Assembly: GCA_016793095.1 (NCBI GenBank)
Contig: JAEUJQ010000045.1
Span: 186,001-250,000 of the forward strand
DNA length: 64,000 nt
DNA from: Myxococcaceae bacterium
GTDB taxonomy: Bacteria; Myxococcota; Myxococcia; Myxococcales; Myxococcaceae
Direction of reading: 5' to 3'
Position 1 is the first letter of the stretch; every line of letters begins with the position of its first letter. Positions 55,305-63,828 of the stretch are shown one piece after another. The notes beneath the pieces are model-generated. The model saw only the letters and a program-made list of their open reading frames with translations. It was not told the DNA's origin and did not search any database. Made by a program: the position numbers and the translations under genes.

Positions 55305-56820
55305 GCACGAACCCACCCTCGAGCTCGCGCGACGGGTACTGCGCCCGCCACCCGCGCACGGCCTCGTCGAACGTCGTCGGGTCGTGCGGTTCGGGCTGCA
55401 GACCGGGGTGGACGAGGGTGATCGCGCCGGGCCGGTGGGCGCAGGAGAGGTCGGACAGCGGGCGGAGGCGCGCCGAGTAGCCGAGGTGCGGGAAGAGGAC
55501 TGTCTGCGCGCAGACGATCGGCGCCACCTTCGCCTCCTGCCAGGCGGCCTCGAGCTGCCGGTGCCTCTCGAGTGAGACGGGAACGGCGCGGGGGTAGCCG
55601 CCGTGCACCAGCGGGAAGACGCTCAGCGCCCCCAGGACGAGCCCTTCGAGCCAGCGCGCGTGCACCGACGAGCGCCACACCGCCCACACGTCGAGCACTC
55701 CGAAGATCGCGAAGGCCAGCAGCGGCAGCGGGTAGTAGCCCTCGAGGTTGCGCATCATCGGGTAGTTCGCCGCGCCGAGGAGCAGCACGGTCGGCAGCAG
55801 GCCTCCCACCGCGCGGATCGACCGGAGCGGCAGCAACGCGAGCGGCAGGAAGAAGGCCCACCAGCGAGAGGTGGCGAGCTTCAGGAAGAGCTGGCCCGGG
55901 TGCGTCAGCATGCCCATCACCACCGACCGTGGGGTGGAGCCGAAGTCACTCCAGAAGTGCCAGTACTCCGGCTGCACCCGCCCCGTCAGCCGCGCCTGCA
56001 GAAACCCCACGTACAGCGCCAGCCAGAGCAGAGAGACCGCCGAGACCGCGAGCGCCTGCCGCCAGCGCCACCGCTCGACGACGGTCGCCGCGAGGACGAA
56101 GCCGAGCACGAAGAGCACCGCGTCCTCTTTGGTGCAGAGCAGCGCGACGAGCGACAACCCGACGATCTCGGGGTTCCGCTCGATCCACCCGACGAGGAAC
56201 CACAGCGTCAGGAGCGGGAGGAGGAGCTCGGGCCGGAAGCCGCCGTGCAGCGTCCTGCCCATCCAGGGGTTGCCGACCCACCAGAGCACCGCGGCGAGCT
56301 CGAGGGCCCCGTGCGAGCCCTGGCAGGCGAGCCGCACCAGCCGGCGCAACGGGAAGATCCCCATCCACACCACGAGCGGGGCGCTGAGCGCGAGCCACAG
56401 CGGCGAGTGCCAGAGCTCGTGCAGGGGCACCCAGAGCAGCAGGATGAAGCTCGAGTGCACGCCGAAGTGGTTCACGTCGTAGATGGGCGAGTAGCCGAGC
56501 CTGCCGCGGTGGGTGCTCTCGAGCATCCAGTCGAAGATGCTGAAGTCGACGCCGTTCACGCGGAACGCGAAGAACCACGTGAGCCCCACCACCTCGAGCC
56601 AGATCAGGCTCGCGACGAGGAGCAGCCGCCACGCCCGCGGGTCGAGCCCCAGCCCGAAGTCCGGCACGCGCCGCCACCAGGCCACCGCGAGGAGCGCCGC
56701 GATCACGATCTGCGGGTGCCGGAAGGACACAACGTCGCCCACGAACGGGCCGAGCAGCGCGACCAGCATCGCCACCGCCGCCACCACCGCGAGCCTCGAA
56801 GGTGCCAGCCACCGGTCCAC
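55273..56820 (-). CDS. DUF2079 family polytopic membrane protein
   Basis: 515 residues with around ten to twelve membrane helices. The signature DFSIFDWMLESTHRG, then SPIYDVNHFGVHSSFILLLWVPLH and GGFRPE, matches DUF2079 proteins, which resemble lipid-linked-sugar glycosyltransferases of the GT-C type. Start uncertain: GTG at 56820 (MDRWLAP) is taken because the longer frame upstream is antisense to glutaredoxin. Its stop region overlaps the PilZ-receiver gene. Confidence 0.8.
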   Translation of the reverse strand: MDRWLAPSRLAVVAAVAMLVALLGPFVGDVVSFRHPQIVIAALLAVAWWRRVPDFGLGLDPRAWRLLLVASLIWLEVVGLTWFFAFRVNGVDFSIFDWMLESTHRGRLGYSPIYDVNHFGVHSSFILLLWVPLHELWHSPLWLALSAPLVVWMGIFPLRRLVRLACQGSHGALELAAVLWWVGNPWMGRTLHGGFRPELLLPLLTLWFLVGWIERNPEIVGLSLVALLCTKEDAVLFVLGFVLAATVVERWRWRQALAVSAVSLLWLALYVGFLQARLTGRVQPEYWHFWSDFGSTPRSVVMGMLTHPGQLFLKLATSRWWAFFLPLALLPLRSIRAVGGLLPTVLLLGAANYPMMRNLEGYYPLPLLAFAIFGVLDVWAVWRSSVHARWLEGLVLGALSVFPLVHGGYPRAVPVSLERHRQLEAAWQEAKVAPIVCAQTVLFPHLGYSARLRPLSDLSCAHRPGAITLVHPGLQPEPHDPTTFDEAVRGWRAQYPSRELEGGFVLIGPATPPDR

Positions 56821-56907
56821 GACCCGCTCGTCACCGAAAACCACCGGAAGGGCAAGCGGTTCCCGGCGACCGATGCGCCCGCCGCCTGTCCGCGTTACAC
56901 CGGCGCC

Positions 56908-57165
56908 ATGAAGGACATCGTCATCTACACCACCGACTATTGCCCCTGGTGCCGCCAGGCCGAGCGCTTCTTCACCGAGCACCAGCTCCCGTTCGAGAAC
57001 ATCGACGTCACCGGAAAAGACGAGCTCCGCACCAGGCTCGTCGAGCTCAGCGGCGGGCGGAAGACCGTGCCCCAGATCTTCATCGGGGGCACCCCGATCG
57101 GGGGCTATTCGGACCTGATCGCCCTCCATCAGAAGGGCGAGCTGATGCCCCTGATCCAGGGGTAG
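56908..57165 (+). CDS. grxC: Glutaredoxin 3
   Basis: 85 residues with the dithiol active site C12-P-W-C15, the cis-Pro segment KTVPQIFI (52-59) and GGYSDL near 65. It reduces disulphides and mixed glutathione bonds in the cytoplasm. ATG at 56908 gives the exact family length. It is divergent from the DUF2079 gene. Confidence 0.95.
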   Translation: MKDIVIYTTDYCPWCRQAERFFTEHQLPFENIDVTGKDELRTRLVELSGGRKTVPQIFIGGTPIGGYSDLIALHQKGELMPLIQG

Positions 57166-57195
57166 GCCTCGTTCCCACCGCCCGAACGGTCGAAC

Positions 57196-57207
57196 TCAAG
57201 CGCTTGA
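57196..57207. promoter_or_regulatory. 12-bp palindrome in the gap upstream of a lipoprotein gene
   Basis: TCAAGCGCTTGA is a perfect palindrome 31 bp after grxC, in the 249-bp gap 57166-57414. No gene is supported in this gap. It may be an operator or chance. Confidence 0.25.
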
Positions 57208-57414
57208 TTGCACAGGCGTTTCGGCGTCGCACAGTTGTCACACAGGCAGCCTTGTGGACCCACCGATCATCCATGTTACTCAGTCTGTGAGTGCCGGCCC
57301 GTTCGCCGTCCTCCCGACACAAGAATCGTGGTGCCGCGAGGCCCCGAGGGCGTGATCGAGAGAGGAAAGCCGAACAGGCCGGCACTCGGTTTTTCCGGTC
57401 GGGAGGGATCGGCG

Positions 57415-58395
57415 ATGCGAGCGGTGCTGACGGCGGGTCTGCTGCTGTGCGGGTGCTCTGGACTGACGCGCGCGGTGAAGCCGCCCCCTCAGCCGCTCCA
57501 GCTCACCACGGTGTTCGTCTACCCCGTCACGCTCAACGGCATGCCGCCCAGCCCGCCGCGGGTGTTCGAGCTCTCGGTCCGCGCCCTCAATCGGGCCGTG
57601 CAGGAGGGCGGCGACACGCTCGCCTTCTACGGCCCCACCGAGTTCAAGGTGCTCAAGCCCGAAGTGGACAGCGCGTGGGTCGCGACCGACGCGATCCCGC
57701 TGCTGGTCGGGTCGGGCTCGCGGCCTGATCAAGGTGCGGCGCTGCGGCTGGTGGTGGAGCGCCGGATCGCGAGCTCGTCAACGCAGACCGAGTCTGCGAA
57801 GGGGCAGACGAGAGGCGCCTCGTCGAACGAAGAGACCACCTGGCTGGTGCGGGGCGAGCTGCTGCACCCGTCCAGCGTCACCACGCTGATCGAGGTCTCG
57901 GGGCAGGTGACCGTCGATCCCTTCGCGACGCCGCCGCCCGAGGCCGAGTGGGACCCCGCACCTCAGCTCACCGCGCTGATCGAGCGCATCGTCACCGAGG
58001 CGACGCGGCACGCCGTCTCCCACGCCGCGAACCGCACCTCCGCGCCGCGAACGACGGCGCTCTTCGCCCCGACGCCCGCCACCGCCGAGTGGTTTCCGCA
58101 GGGCGCGAGCGACGCCGAGGGCGATGCGCTGCAGCGCGAGATCCAGCTGCAAAACAAGGCTCGCCTGCTCGCCCCGGGCGCGACCGAGGCTCAGGCCGCC
58201 ACGCTGGCCCGGGCCGTCGCAGGGACAGCCGTGCTCGAGGGCGACGGCAAGCTGCAGCCGGGAGACGTGGTGCTCAAGGTGGATCAGCTCCCCGCCCTGC
58301 CCCACGTCCTCGCGCGAGTGCGGTTCAAGGGAGCCCCCGCCGAGCTGGAAGTGAAGCGGGCAACGGGCGCCACCGAGGCCGTCGTCTGGCCATGA
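57415..58395 (+). CDS. Lipoprotein with C-terminal PDZ-like segment
   Basis: 326 residues. ATG at 57415 follows GGGAGGG. Lipobox Cys is at about residue 14 (LLLCGC). The mature part has LQLTTVFVYPVTLNG and a long beta/alpha region without known domain. The last 60 residues read LQPGDVVLKVDQLPALPHV..., resembling the core of a PDZ domain. It converges (9-bp gap) on a trypsin-like protease that itself lacks a PDZ domain. A functional link is speculative. Confidence 0.72.
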   Translation: MRAVLTAGLLLCGCSGLTRAVKPPPQPLQLTTVFVYPVTLNGMPPSPPRVFELSVRALNRAVQEGGDTLAFYGPTEFKVLKPEVDSAWVATDAIPLLVGSGSRPDQGAALRLVVERRIASSSTQTESAKGQTRGASSNEETTWLVRGELLHPSSVTTLIEVSGQVTVDPFATPPPEAEWDPAPQLTALIERIVTEATRHAVSHAANRTSAPRTTALFAPTPATAEWFPQGASDAEGDALQREIQLQNKARLLAPGATEAQAATLARAVAGTAVLEGDGKLQPGDVVLKVDQLPALPHVLARVRFKGAPAELEVKRATGATEAVVWP

Positions 58396-58404
58396 GCGCC
58401 GCCG

Positions 58405-59358
58405 TCAGTTCAGGAGCGTTCCCTTGCCGGCGTTGGGCGCCGACGCGAGGCCCAGGCGCGTGCGCATGTACTTCTCGATCACGCTGAGCAGCCCGTCGAA
58501 GGCGTCCCGGAGCGCCCACGCGCGGTGATCGGCATCCGTGAGCCCCTTCGCTCGGGCCAGGCCGTCTCGGAGGGCCGTCTGCACGCCGGGGCAGTCGGTG
58601 CGGGCGTCGATCAACTGGCGGGCGACCTGCTGGTACACCTTGAAGCACTTCTCAGCGTCGCCCTCGTTGTAGGCAGGGGCGCCCTGCTCAATCGCGCCGG
58701 CGATGGCGCGGGTGGTGGCCTCGAGGCCAGCCATGTTCGAGCCCTCGAGCAGGGAGAGGGGGTGCTGAGGGATCTGCCGCGCCGGTCCCCGCCGGCGGGT
58801 GAGGGCCGACAACGGGAGCTGCTGGTTGAGCGGCATCAGCGGCTCGATGTGCTTCCACGGGATGCCCAGCGCGATGATGCCCTCGTCGCTCTCGGCCATG
58901 GTGACGATGCCGAGCACGGAGCCGTCACGTGCGACGAGGGGGCCGCCTGAGGCGTCAGGGGGAATCTCGCCGTGCAGCGTGTAGACGGCGACGCCCGGCG
59001 CGATGAGCTGGGTCGTGCCGAGGGTGCCTTCGACCCACCGCACCCGGTCCTCACGCGGCACCAGCCCGAAGAGGAAGACACCCTGCCCGTCTTCAGCGAG
59101 CCGGACTCCAGCCGGGCGAACGGGCGCGGCGTCGAGCAGGCCCACGTCGAGCACGGCGAGATCCCGCTTGATGTCGAGCGCGCAGACGGCCTGAACCGGC
59201 AGGCGACGCCCATCTGCCAGGTGGGCAGTGATCGACTTCTCGTTCGCGACCACGTGGAAGTTGGTGACGATGCGCCCGTTCGGGCCGACGAAGCCAAGGC
59301 CGTAGGCCCGCTCGAGCTCGAGCACCACGATCGCCAAGGCTGAGTCGAGCGGGATCAC
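58405..59358 (-). CDS. Trypsin-like (S1C) serine protease with helical C-terminal domain
   Basis: 317 residues from GTG at 59358. The protease domain (1-180) has triad residues H35 (TNFHVV), D66 (KRDLAV) and S137 (DASGGP). The C-terminal 130 residues are helical, not PDZ, with two cysteines (CFKVY and CPGV near 245-260). No signal peptide is visible. This is the third HtrA-related protein in the window, but its domain plan differs from the tandem at 26430-28226. Its start is 72 bp from the Nudix gene. Confidence 0.83.
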   Translation of the reverse strand: MIPLDSALAIVVLELERAYGLGFVGPNGRIVTNFHVVANEKSITAHLADGRRLPVQAVCALDIKRDLAVLDVGLLDAAPVRPAGVRLAEDGQGVFLFGLVPREDRVRWVEGTLGTTQLIAPGVAVYTLHGEIPPDASGGPLVARDGSVLGIVTMAESDEGIIALGIPWKHIEPLMPLNQQLPLSALTRRRGPARQIPQHPLSLLEGSNMAGLEATTRAIAGAIEQGAPAYNEGDAEKCFKVYQQVARQLIDARTDCPGVQTALRDGLARAKGLTDADHRAWALRDAFDGLLSVIEKYMRTRLGLASAPNAGKGTLLN

Positions 59359-59430
59359 CGAACCACCCCGTTCACGCGCTCACCCATGTCCCACTCCACG
59401 CACCGGCCGGCCCCGTGCGATACCAGCAGC

Positions 59431-59988
59431 ATGCCCGAACCGCGTCCCTGGAACCTGCTGCGAACCAGAGCTGAACGAGACTTTCGCATCTTCGTCGCCC
59501 GCACGCTCGACGTCACCGACCCCCGAACGGGGACGGAGTATGTCCGCACGATCCTCAACTGCCCGGACTGGGTCAATGTGGTGGCCGTCACCACCGATCA
59601 GCGCGTCATCCTGGTGCGTCAGTTCCGCTTTGGCACCTGGTCGAACACCCTGGAGATCCCCGGTGGCATCGTTGACCCACACGAGACCGATCCGGCGATG
59701 ACTGCGCGGCGAGAGCTCGAGGAGGAGACGGGCTTCGTCCCCGGCACCCTCGAGCTGCTGGGCGTGTCCCGTCCGAACCCCGCGATCCAGACGAACCGCC
59801 TGCACAGCTACCTCGCGCGCGACTGCCGCAAGGTGCACGATGGCCACCCCGAGGGCAGCGAAGACCTCGAGCTCGTGCTCGCGCCGAAGAGCGAGCTTCC
59901 CGGGCTGGTGCGCTCCGGGCAGATCTCACACTCGCTTGTGCTGGCGGCGCTGCTCTACGACAGCCTGGGGCCGAAGGCCGTGAGCTGA
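59431..59988 (+). CDS. Nudix hydrolase (ADP-ribose pyrophosphatase-like)
   Basis: 185 residues. The Nudix box appears as GGIVDPHETDP-AMTARRELEEETG, complete with the RE..EE metal-binding helix, near residues 79-101. FRFGTWSNTLEIPGG before it is typical of ADP-ribose and related dinucleotide hydrolases. Start uncertain: ATG at 59431 (MPEPRPW) fits family N-termini; ATG at 59386 would add 15 residues. No strong ribosome site is present for either. Confidence 0.88.
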   Translation: MPEPRPWNLLRTRAERDFRIFVARTLDVTDPRTGTEYVRTILNCPDWVNVVAVTTDQRVILVRQFRFGTWSNTLEIPGGIVDPHETDPAMTARRELEEETGFVPGTLELLGVSRPNPAIQTNRLHSYLARDCRKVHDGHPEGSEDLELVLAPKSELPGLVRSGQISHSLVLAALLYDSLGPKAVS

Positions 59989-60005
59989 GCGCCGTCTGAG
60001 GGCCG

Positions 60006-60947
60006 TCAGGGGCGGCGGAAGAGCTTCACCGTGCCCACGTCGGTCGCGGCCACCCAGACCCCATCGGGGCTGACGGCGACCGCCGGCTGCTGCTGGACAG
60101 GGAAGGTCGCGATCAATTGGGCCTTCGCCACGTCCCACACGCGCACGGCCTTGTCGTTCGACGACGTCACGAGCCACCGGCCATCGGGGCTCAGGGCGGC
60201 CTGGAAGATCTCCGCGGAGACCCGCAGCTCTGGCGCGGTCGCGGTGGGCCTGGGGCCAGCCAGGGTGCCGGTGGGCTTGCCGGCCTTGCGATCCCAGACG
60301 AGCACGTCGGGATCCTTGGGGCTCCAGGAGAGCACCACCGAGCCGTCGCGCGAGGCGATCACCGAGCCAAGCCGGTTCTCGGTGGCGAGATCCTTCCTGG
60401 GCTTGCCTGTCTTGAGGTCGAGCAGCTTGAGGTGGTGATCGTCGGTGACGACGAGGGCCTCCTTGCCGTCAGCGAGCAGGGCGATCGAGTTGGCCCGGAG
60501 CTCGACCAGCTTCTTGCCGCCCTTCACCTCGTAGATCGCGCCGTTGCCGTTGAAGCCCGTCACTGCGAGTCGCGAGCCGGCGGCGTCGAAGGCCACCTGC
60601 GAGATCGAGTCAGGGTGCAGCCAGGTGGACACCACGGCGTTGGAGGAGAGCTCGACCACCCGCACCTCGAGCGAGGAGTCACCGATCGCGAGGCGCTTGC
60701 CGTCGGCCGAGAACGCGAGCGCGAACGGCTGCTGTTTCGCGTCGGGGATGGTGGCGATCACCGCGCCGGTGTCGAGGCTCCACAGCCTCACCGTCTTGTC
60801 GCGGCTGCCAGAGGCGAGCGTCTTGCCGTCAGGGCTGAAGGCGACCGAGATCACGGCGTCGGTGTGCCCACGCAGGACGGCGGGGCTGCCGGGGACGAGG
60901 GGCTCGACGGGGAGCGCGCTCAGGGCGAGGGCGACCAGCACCATCAT
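60006..60947 (-). CDS. WD40 repeat protein
   Basis: 313 residues with signal-like N-terminus (MMVLVALALSALP). About six WD40 blades are visible: LRGHTDAVISVAFSPDGKTLASGSRD with TVRLW, then IFQAALSPDGRWLV with AVRVWD near the C-terminus. A beta-propeller for protein binding, probably exported. ATG at 60947 has GGAGG 5 bp upstream and overlaps the moaC stop by 4 bp. Confidence 0.85.
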   Translation of the reverse strand: MMVLVALALSALPVEPLVPGSPAVLRGHTDAVISVAFSPDGKTLASGSRDKTVRLWSLDTGAVIATIPDAKQQPFALAFSADGKRLAIGDSSLEVRVVELSSNAVVSTWLHPDSISQVAFDAAGSRLAVTGFNGNGAIYEVKGGKKLVELRANSIALLADGKEALVVTDDHHLKLLDLKTGKPRKDLATENRLGSVIASRDGSVVLSWSPKDPDVLVWDRKAGKPTGTLAGPRPTATAPELRVSAEIFQAALSPDGRWLVTSSNDKAVRVWDVAKAQLIATFPVQQQPAVAVSPDGVWVAATDVGTVKLFRRP

Positions 60948-61417
60948 GACTTCCTCCGGGACTTGAGCCTCGCCTGGCCGACCTCCGTGCGCGTCCACAC
61001 GCCGGTGCGGCCGCCGCTCTTGTGCTCGAGCTGAACGGACTCGATGATCATCCCGCGGTCGATGGACTTGAGCATGTCGTACACGGTGAGGGCCGCGGCC
61101 GAGACGGCGGTGAGGGCCTCCATCTCGACGCCGGTGCGGTCCACCGTCTTCACGGTGACCTTGATGTCGACGCCAACGGAGCCGGCCGAGAGATCGACCT
61201 CGACCCCCGACAAAGCGATGGGGTGACACAGGGGCACGAGGTCCGGGGTTCGCTTGGCGCCCATGATGGCAGCGACGCGGGCCGCGGCGAGCACGTCACC
61301 CTTCTCGACCGTCCGCTCCCGGATCGCCGCCAGGGCCGCGCTGGACATCCGCACGCGCCCCTTCGCCACGGCGACCCGCTCCGTCTTCGCCTTTGCCCCG
61401 ACGTCGACCATCTTCAT
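60944..61417 (-). CDS. moaC: Cyclic pyranopterin monophosphate synthase
   Basis: 157 residues with MVDVGAKAKTERVAVA at the start, PLCHPI (substrate-binding region, near 62-67), VKTVDRTGVEMEALTAV and ALTVYDMLKSID. Together with MoaA it converts GTP to cyclic pyranopterin for molybdenum cofactor. No other moa or moe gene is in the window. It overlaps a WD40 gene by 4 bp, an odd pairing. Confidence 0.95.
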   Translation of the reverse strand: MKMVDVGAKAKTERVAVAKGRVRMSSAALAAIRERTVEKGDVLAAARVAAIMGAKRTPDLVPLCHPIALSGVEVDLSAGSVGVDIKVTVKTVDRTGVEMEALTAVSAAALTVYDMLKSIDRGMIIESVQLEHKSGGRTGVWTRTEVGQARLKSRRKS

Positions 61418-61481
61418 GGACCGCTCCTGTGCGCCACCAACGCTGCGACCCTGATAGCAAGTCCCGACGGGGACAGGCCGG

Positions 61482-61513
61482 AAAGAAAAAAGCCCGGTGT
61501 CTCCACCGGGCTT
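61482..61513 (-). terminator. Rho-independent terminator of cspA
   Basis: On the minus strand AAGCCCGGTG (61513-61504) pairs perfectly with CACCGGGCTT (61499-61490) around a 4-base loop, followed by a T-rich tract (TTTTTCTTTC). It stands 26 bp after the cspA stop. Confidence 0.9.
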
Positions 61514-61539
61514 CTCCCCCTGTTTCTCGCTGACGAGAC

Positions 61540-61743
61540 TCAGGCCGCGCGAACGTTCTGCGCCTGCAGGCCCTTGGGCCCGCGGGTCACCTCGAACTCC
61601 ACCTTCTGCCCCTCCTGGAGGGTCCGGAATCCGTCCATCTGGATTGCGGTGTGGTGGCAGAACACGTCTTCACCACCGCCGTCCTGGGTGATGAAGCCGA
61701 AGCCCTTCGCGTCGTTGAACCACTTGACAGTACCAGTCGCCAT
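61540..61743 (-). CDS. Cold-shock protein (CspA family)
   Basis: 67 residues. RNP1 KGFGFI (13-18) and RNP2 VFCHHTAI (27-34, His and Cys in place of the usual Val/Phe) mark a single cold-shock domain that binds single-stranded nucleic acid. C-terminal [10 protein letters not shown] is standard. A 5' leader with hairpins and a strong terminator flank it, so it is a monocistronic unit. Confidence 0.95.
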   Translation of the reverse strand: MATGTVKWFNDAKGFGFITQDGGGEDVFCHHTAIQMDGFRTLQEGQKVEFEVTRGPKGLQAQNVRAA

Positions 61744-61755
61744 CGTTCGTCTCGT

Positions 61756-61791
61756 CTTTCAGTACGGTGAAAGTCCCCCCACTGCGGTGGG
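61756..61791 (-). promoter_or_regulatory. Paired hairpins in the cspA leader
   Basis: CTTTCA/TGAAAG (61756-61773, 6-base loop) and CCCAC/GTGGG (61778-61791, 4-base loop) lie 13-48 bp upstream of the cspA ATG. Leader structures that change with temperature regulate some csp genes. A role here is inference. Confidence 0.35.
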
Positions 61792-61868
61792 ACGACGCGG
61801 GTCTACAGAAACCCCAGCGCCCGCGTCTAGGGCCCTCCCCTCGCTTTTCCGTGTTCTTCTGACGGGTG

Positions 61869-63791
61869 TCACCAACCGCAGCGCTGGCCCTTGTTCTGCT
61901 CGGCGAGCCAGGTCTGCAGGGGGGCGAAGTACTCGACGAGGGCTGACGCGTCCATCTGGCGCTGGCCGGTGAGGGCCTCGAGGGCATCGGGCCAGGGCTT
62001 CGAGGCGCCCATCGACAGCATGGCCTTCAGCTTCGCGCCGGCGGCCTTGTTCCCGTAGATGCTGCAGGTGTGCAGGGGGCCCTGGTGACCGGCGGCCTGG
62101 CACATCGCGCGGTGGAACTGGAACTGGAGGATGCGGGCGAGGAAGTAGCGCATGTACGGCACGTTCGCGGGGATGTGGTACTTCGCGCCGGGATCGAAGA
62201 AGGCCTCGTCGCGAGGCCCGCCCGCCGGGGCGATGCCCTGGTACTTGAGGCGCAGCGCCCACCAGTGCTCGTTGTACTTCGAGGGCGGCACCTTTCCGCT
62301 GAACACGTCCCACCGCCACTGATCGATCATGCGGCCGAACGGCAGGAAGGCGACCTTCTCGAGCGCGTCCTTCATCTGTACGTTGACGAGGCCCTTGTCG
62401 TCCTTCGGCAGGGTGGTGATCAGGCCCAGCTCCTTCAGGTACTGGGGCGTGATCGACAGCGTGAGCGCGTCACCGATCGCCTCGTGGAAGCCGTCGTTGG
62501 CGCCCTGCTGGAAGAGCACGGGCAGCCGGTAGTACTGCATGAAGTAGTAGTTGTGGCCCAGCTCGTGGTGGACGGTGATGAGATCCTCCTCGTCGAGCTT
62601 GATGCACATCTTGATGCGCAGATCGTTCGAGTAGGTCACGTCCCAGGCGCTGGCGTGGCAGACGACGTCGCGGTCGCGGGGCTTGATGAACTGGCTCTTT
62701 TCCCAGAACGACGCCGGCAGCGGGTCGAAGCCGAGCGAGGTGAAGAACTTCTCGCCGATCCGGACGAGCCCCTTCTCGTCGAGCTTCTTCGCCTTCGCGA
62801 GCTTCTGCAGCCCGGCGGTGACGTCGAGGCTCGGCTGGCCGGCATAGGGCTCGACGAGCGGGTAGACGTTGGTCCACTCCTGCGCCCACATGTTCCCGAG
62901 CAGGTGCGCGGGCAGCGGCCCCTCGGCGGACACCTTGTCGGCGCCGTACTTCTTCGAGAGCTTCGCCCGCACGTAGCAGTGGAGCTGATCGTAGAGGGGC
63001 TTCACCTGCGTCCAGAGGCGATCGGTCTCGGCCTCGAACTCGGCCGGGCTCATGTCGTAGGCGCTGCGCCACAGCTCGCCGAGCTCCCTGGCGCCGATCT
63101 CCTTCGCCCCCTCGTTGGAGAGCTCGACGAGGCGCGTGTACAGCGGGCGCATCTCCTTCGAGGTCTCGTGCCAGCCGCGCCAGGCCTCGAGCTGCTCGTC
63201 CCAGGTCGGCGGCTTCTTCTCGGAGACGGCGGCGAGCACCTTCGAGAGCTGGCCGAGGTCACGGCACTTCTTCTTGTCGGCCTCGGCGTCCTTGCCGGGC
63301 ACGTGCCCCTCACCGCACCACTTGCCCTTGCCGTACAGGCCCTCGAGCTTCGCGGCGGTGGTGGCCAGCTCGGTGCGCTTGTCGGCCTCGGACGGCGCCG
63401 GGAGAGACTGGGAGACCCTGAGCAGGAGGAGCAGGCGCTCGGTCTCAGGATCGAGCTTGACGCCGCCGTAGAGGAGCGAGCGCTTCACGGCCTGGGTGGT
63501 GAAGGCCATCGTGTCTTCGTTCATCGCCGCCGCGTTCCGCTCGGTGTCGTCGGTGATGTAGGTGCCCTTGATCCACTCGGCGGTCGAGCTGCGCACCCAC
63601 AGCCGCTTGAGATCCGTGTCGAGGCTCGCGGCGAACGCCTTCGCCTCCGCGGCCTTCTTCTCGTCGATCTTCCGATCGTCCTTCTTGACCGGCGCAGGAG
63701 CCGGCGGCGGGGGACGGTTCGCAGGTGGGGGCATGTTGCCGACCACCAGCGCGCAGGACAGGGAGAGGGCGTGGATCATGGGCGGCCGCAT
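61869..63791 (-). CDS. M2 family (angiotensin-converting-enzyme-like) zinc peptidase
   Basis: 640 residues, with an N-terminal export signal (IHALSLSCALVVG) and Pro-rich linker. The zinc motif is HHELGH near residue 415, with the downstream Glu in ANDGFHEAIGD. Other M2 landmarks include GNMWAQEW, YHIPANVPYMRYF and FQFHRAMCQ. It would act as a dipeptidyl carboxypeptidase outside the cytoplasm. ATG at 63791 is chosen over an upstream GTG and a later ATG at 63779. Confidence 0.93.
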   Translation of the reverse strand: MRPPMIHALSLSCALVVGNMPPPANRPPPPAPAPVKKDDRKIDEKKAAEAKAFAASLDTDLKRLWVRSSTAEWIKGTYITDDTERNAAAMNEDTMAFTTQAVKRSLLYGGVKLDPETERLLLLLRVSQSLPAPSEADKRTELATTAAKLEGLYGKGKWCGEGHVPGKDAEADKKKCRDLGQLSKVLAAVSEKKPPTWDEQLEAWRGWHETSKEMRPLYTRLVELSNEGAKEIGARELGELWRSAYDMSPAEFEAETDRLWTQVKPLYDQLHCYVRAKLSKKYGADKVSAEGPLPAHLLGNMWAQEWTNVYPLVEPYAGQPSLDVTAGLQKLAKAKKLDEKGLVRIGEKFFTSLGFDPLPASFWEKSQFIKPRDRDVVCHASAWDVTYSNDLRIKMCIKLDEEDLITVHHELGHNYYFMQYYRLPVLFQQGANDGFHEAIGDALTLSITPQYLKELGLITTLPKDDKGLVNVQMKDALEKVAFLPFGRMIDQWRWDVFSGKVPPSKYNEHWWALRLKYQGIAPAGGPRDEAFFDPGAKYHIPANVPYMRYFLARILQFQFHRAMCQAAGHQGPLHTCSIYGNKAAGAKLKAMLSMGASKPWPDALEALTGQRQMDASALVEYFAPLQTWLAEQNKGQRCGW

Positions 63792-63828
63792 AGTCGGGCC
63801 CCCAACGCGAGTCACGGGGAAGCGCGAC

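Noticed and set aside
57080-57385. Minus-strand open frame across the grxC-lipoprotein gap
   Set aside because: Overlaps the end of grxC, lacks a good start and resembles no family.
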